A DNA stretch of 47,179 nt from Branchiostoma floridae (taxonomy: Eukaryota; Chordata; Leptocardii; Amphioxiformes; Branchiostomatidae), in the NCBI RefSeq assembly GCF_000003815.2, contig NC_049985.1, forward strand, positions 14,254,261 to 14,301,439. Direction: 5' to 3'. The notes below the pieces were generated by a model. It had not been told where the DNA came from. It made no database searches and saw only the letters and a list, made by a program, of their open reading frames with translations. Positions within the stretch are counted from its first letter, which is position 1; each line of letters begins with the position of its first letter. The position numbers and the translations under genes were made by a program. Of the stretch, positions 45,536-47,179 are shown in pieces.

Positions 45536-45865
45536 NNNNNNNNNNNNNNNNNNNNNNNNNNNNNNNNNNNNNNNNNNNNNNNNNNNNNNNNNNNNNNNNN
45601 NNNNNNNNNNNNNNNNNNNNNNNNNNNNNNNNNNNNNNNNNNNNNNNNNNNNNNNNNNNNNNNNNNNNNNNNNNNNNNNNNNNNNNNNNNNNNNNNNNNN
45701 NNNNNNNNNNNNNNNNNNNNNNNNNNNNNNNNNNNNNNNNNNNNNNNNNNNNNNNNNNNNNNNNNNNNNNNNNNNNNNNNNNNNNNNNNNNNNNNNNNNN
45801 NNNNNNNNNNNNNNNNNNNNNNNNNNNNNNNNNNNNNNNNNNNNNNNNNNNNNNNNNNNNNNNNN
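45536..45865. other. Assembly gap (330 N) followed by an 18-G run
   Basis: The gap interrupts the minisatellite. Its size, unlike the 100-N gaps, suggests a sized estimate. The G run at 45875-45892 may be the reason assembly failed. Confidence 0.95.
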
Positions 45866-45892
45866 AGATCAAATGGGGGGGGGGGGGGGGGG

Positions 45893-46760
45893 TGAAAGCC
45901 GCTGAGTAGCGCGCTAGAAAAAACGTTTGACGGGTTGACATTCTGGTGTAGGTTATTTTTCTACGGTCCCAAAAATGTCACAAAGCCGTTTTCTAGTGGT
46001 CCCGGCCGCGGCCTAAATTATAAGTGGCCCCGGGCAATCGGGACACCGCGTTGATTTCAATTTGAGGCCTGGTTCCAAAGACTTTTTCTGCCGAACCCGC
46101 ACGGGAGACGTGAGTCGCCCGCCACATCTCTCCAAAGTTTCCCAATATCCTTTGCACCAATTTCCTCACGTTGGCCATTTCTTCCCGCAAAATGATAAAT
46201 ACTCATGGTACAACGTGAAGAAAACTCCTCGGTACAATGTATACATGTCTATCCTTTCACAGCTTTTTCGTTTGTCGTGAACGACCAAGAAGATATGTCT
46301 CTAGTCTCCAGAAAACCATGTTGTGGGCCCTGTTGAAGGGAGCTGTCATGCTCGTGGGGCAGCAGTTTCTTAGCATATCCTTCCTGACCGGACTTCTATT
46401 AGACGTAAACAATCGCAGGTCATTTGCATGCGGCGCTCCCATCTTGGGAGAACAGAAGCCACCCAAATACAACAACAACGCTACAATCTTGCCTCATTCT
46501 GAAAATGTATATTAATCGGTATTTATCCATCACCCACCAGTAACTGAATTTTAGTCCTTACTTTCTTATCTCAGTTATGTTTCCTGGTATTTCGTTGATC
46601 TTCAGAGAATAATTTAGCCACACAAACACAACAGCCTAAAACAGCCCCGTAAAAATTTGATATTGCCAAATTCTGAGTAAAATAAAACACGTTTTATAGG
46701 CTTCTAACGCCCGCAGTACCGGTTCCTTATATTCTCATTGATTTTATTTTAGTTTGCTTC
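45893..46760. other. Unique CpG-containing core between the minisatellite arms, no confident gene
   Basis: Richer in G+C and CpG than its surroundings at 45980-46110 (CCCGGCCGCGGCC, CCCGCACGGGAGACG). On the + strand an ATG at 46318 opens 65 codons to TAA at 46513: a hydrophobic stretch (MLWALLKGAVMLV, FLSISFLTGLLL) followed by a polar tail with EQKPPKYNNN. On the minus strand 46190-45993 opens 65 codons (MANVRKLVQRILGNFG). Neither is recognised. This could be a captured gene fragment or first exon, or non-functional. Confidence 0.25.
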
Positions 46761-46886
46761 ATAGGTTCCTTTTCGTTCCTTTTCGCTCCTTTTCGTTCCT
46801 TTCCGTTCCTTTTCGCTCCTTTTCGCTCCTTTTCGCTCCTTTTCGTTCCTTTTCGTTCCTTTTCACACTTTCAGTAGACCCCCTAC

Positions 46887-46988
46887 TACCCCTGACACAT
46901 CCAGCGAAAATCGATCGGACGACGAGCCTGTCAGCTCTATATAATATGTAATCCGTCCGATCGATTTTCGCTAAATGTAACAGGGGTA
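46887..46988. mobile_element. Short palindromic MITE, intron 1 of copy 7
   Basis: TACCCCTGACACATCCAGCG and ATCGATCGGACGACGAGCC at the left; GTCCGATCGATTTTCGC and ACAGGGGTA at the right. TAC flanks both ends. The CGATCGGACGA core matches MITE A at 40378. Confidence 0.65.
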
Positions 46989-47179
46989 TACCGAACATGC
47001 CTTGTGTACTCCTAGTATCATTCAACGTCCAACATTCAACGTTTTCTGTATTGTGGTACGGTAGCTCGAGTGTAGTATCGGGTACAAGCTGACACAAAAC
47101 AGTCAAATAGAATGTAGTCAATACCGGTACCCTGGTTTCATGGCATAGACTCAGTGATGCTGAAACCCAGTCATATTCG

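Larger units (their letters stand above)
45332..46877. mobile_element. Foldback-like structure: inverted minisatellites around a unique core, intron 1 of copy 7
   Basis: The left arm 45332-45535 starts ACCGAAAGTGCGAAAAG and consists of 10-base GAACGAAAAG/GAGCGAAAAG units, with the starting motif recurring as a higher-order unit. The right arm 46766-46876 is the complement (CTTTTCGTTC/CTTTTCGCTC units) and ends CACACTTTCAGT, the mirror of the left edge. A 330-N gap (45536-45865) removes part of the left arm. Inverted tandem-repeat arms are the hallmark of foldback elements. No transposase or target duplication could be shown. Confidence 0.55.

Noticed and set aside
45156-45905. Lysine/arginine/glutamate-rich long frames across the minisatellite and gap
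   Set aside because: They are translations of a 10-base repeat and of N bases, and occur in several frames at once.
1-47179. tRNA, rRNA or bacterial-type operon features
   Set aside because: No cloverleaf, ribosomal RNA sequence or operon structure was recognised on either strand. A covariance scan was not possible here.

Overview
The window is a stretch of animal genomic DNA. It is intron-rich, has GT-AG splice sites throughout, AATAAA signals, dense transposon debris and scaffold gaps (100-N gaps at 14463 and 28562, a 330-N gap at 45536). The transporter family, the Penelope-like elements with a GIY-YIG domain, the interstitial CCCTAA telomere repeats and the MITE families fit a marine deuterostome invertebrate. 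A lancelet (Branchiostoma) is my best guess, from general knowledge and not from a search.

The host content is one thing: a head-to-tail array, all on the + strand, of seven copies of a sialin-like SLC17 (major facilitator superfamily) anion transporter gene. Copy 1 (376-6042) enters the window inside intron 1, so its 5' end lies outside. Copies 2 (7948-14838), 4 (23480-29119), 5 (31465-36640) and 6 (38114-43430) are complete. Copy 3 (about 16250-22289) has lost its promoter, exon 1 and the first half of exon 2. Copy 7 shows only its promoter and first coding exon (45197-45292) before the window ends. Every complete copy has 12 coding exons with the same intron positions and phases, encoding about 525-533 residues. 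A noncoding first exon lies upstream. By sequence the copies form groups 1+2, 3+4 and 5+6+7, so the array grew by successive tandem duplications. I saw no other clear host gene.

Introns and spacers hold lineage-specific insertions that can be timed by comparing copies. Intron 7 is the most striking: copies 1 and 2 carry an array of about ten hairpin-forming units whose orientation flips in the middle, while copies 3 and 4 carry a telomeric repeat tract joined directly to a relic of a second exon 8. Other insertions are a Penelope-like element with perfect 179-bp inverted ends and an 11-bp target duplication just upstream of copy 3, a second Penelope relic with two nested foldback MITEs in copy 6, three 5'-truncated LINE pieces, an 889-bp TIR element with a precise empty site in a sister copy, and a foldback-like structure of inverted minisatellites in intron 1 of copy 7.

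The proteins should be 12-helix membrane transporters with a glycosylated loop between helices 1 and 2. They keep the family arginine of helix 1 but have lost the acidic residues of helix 4 that sialin uses for proton coupling. All six readable tails end in TKL, a class I PDZ-ligand pattern. Substrate and location cannot be read from the sequence. No obviously new defence or signalling system is visible; the novelty lies in the array's evolution and its repeat structures.
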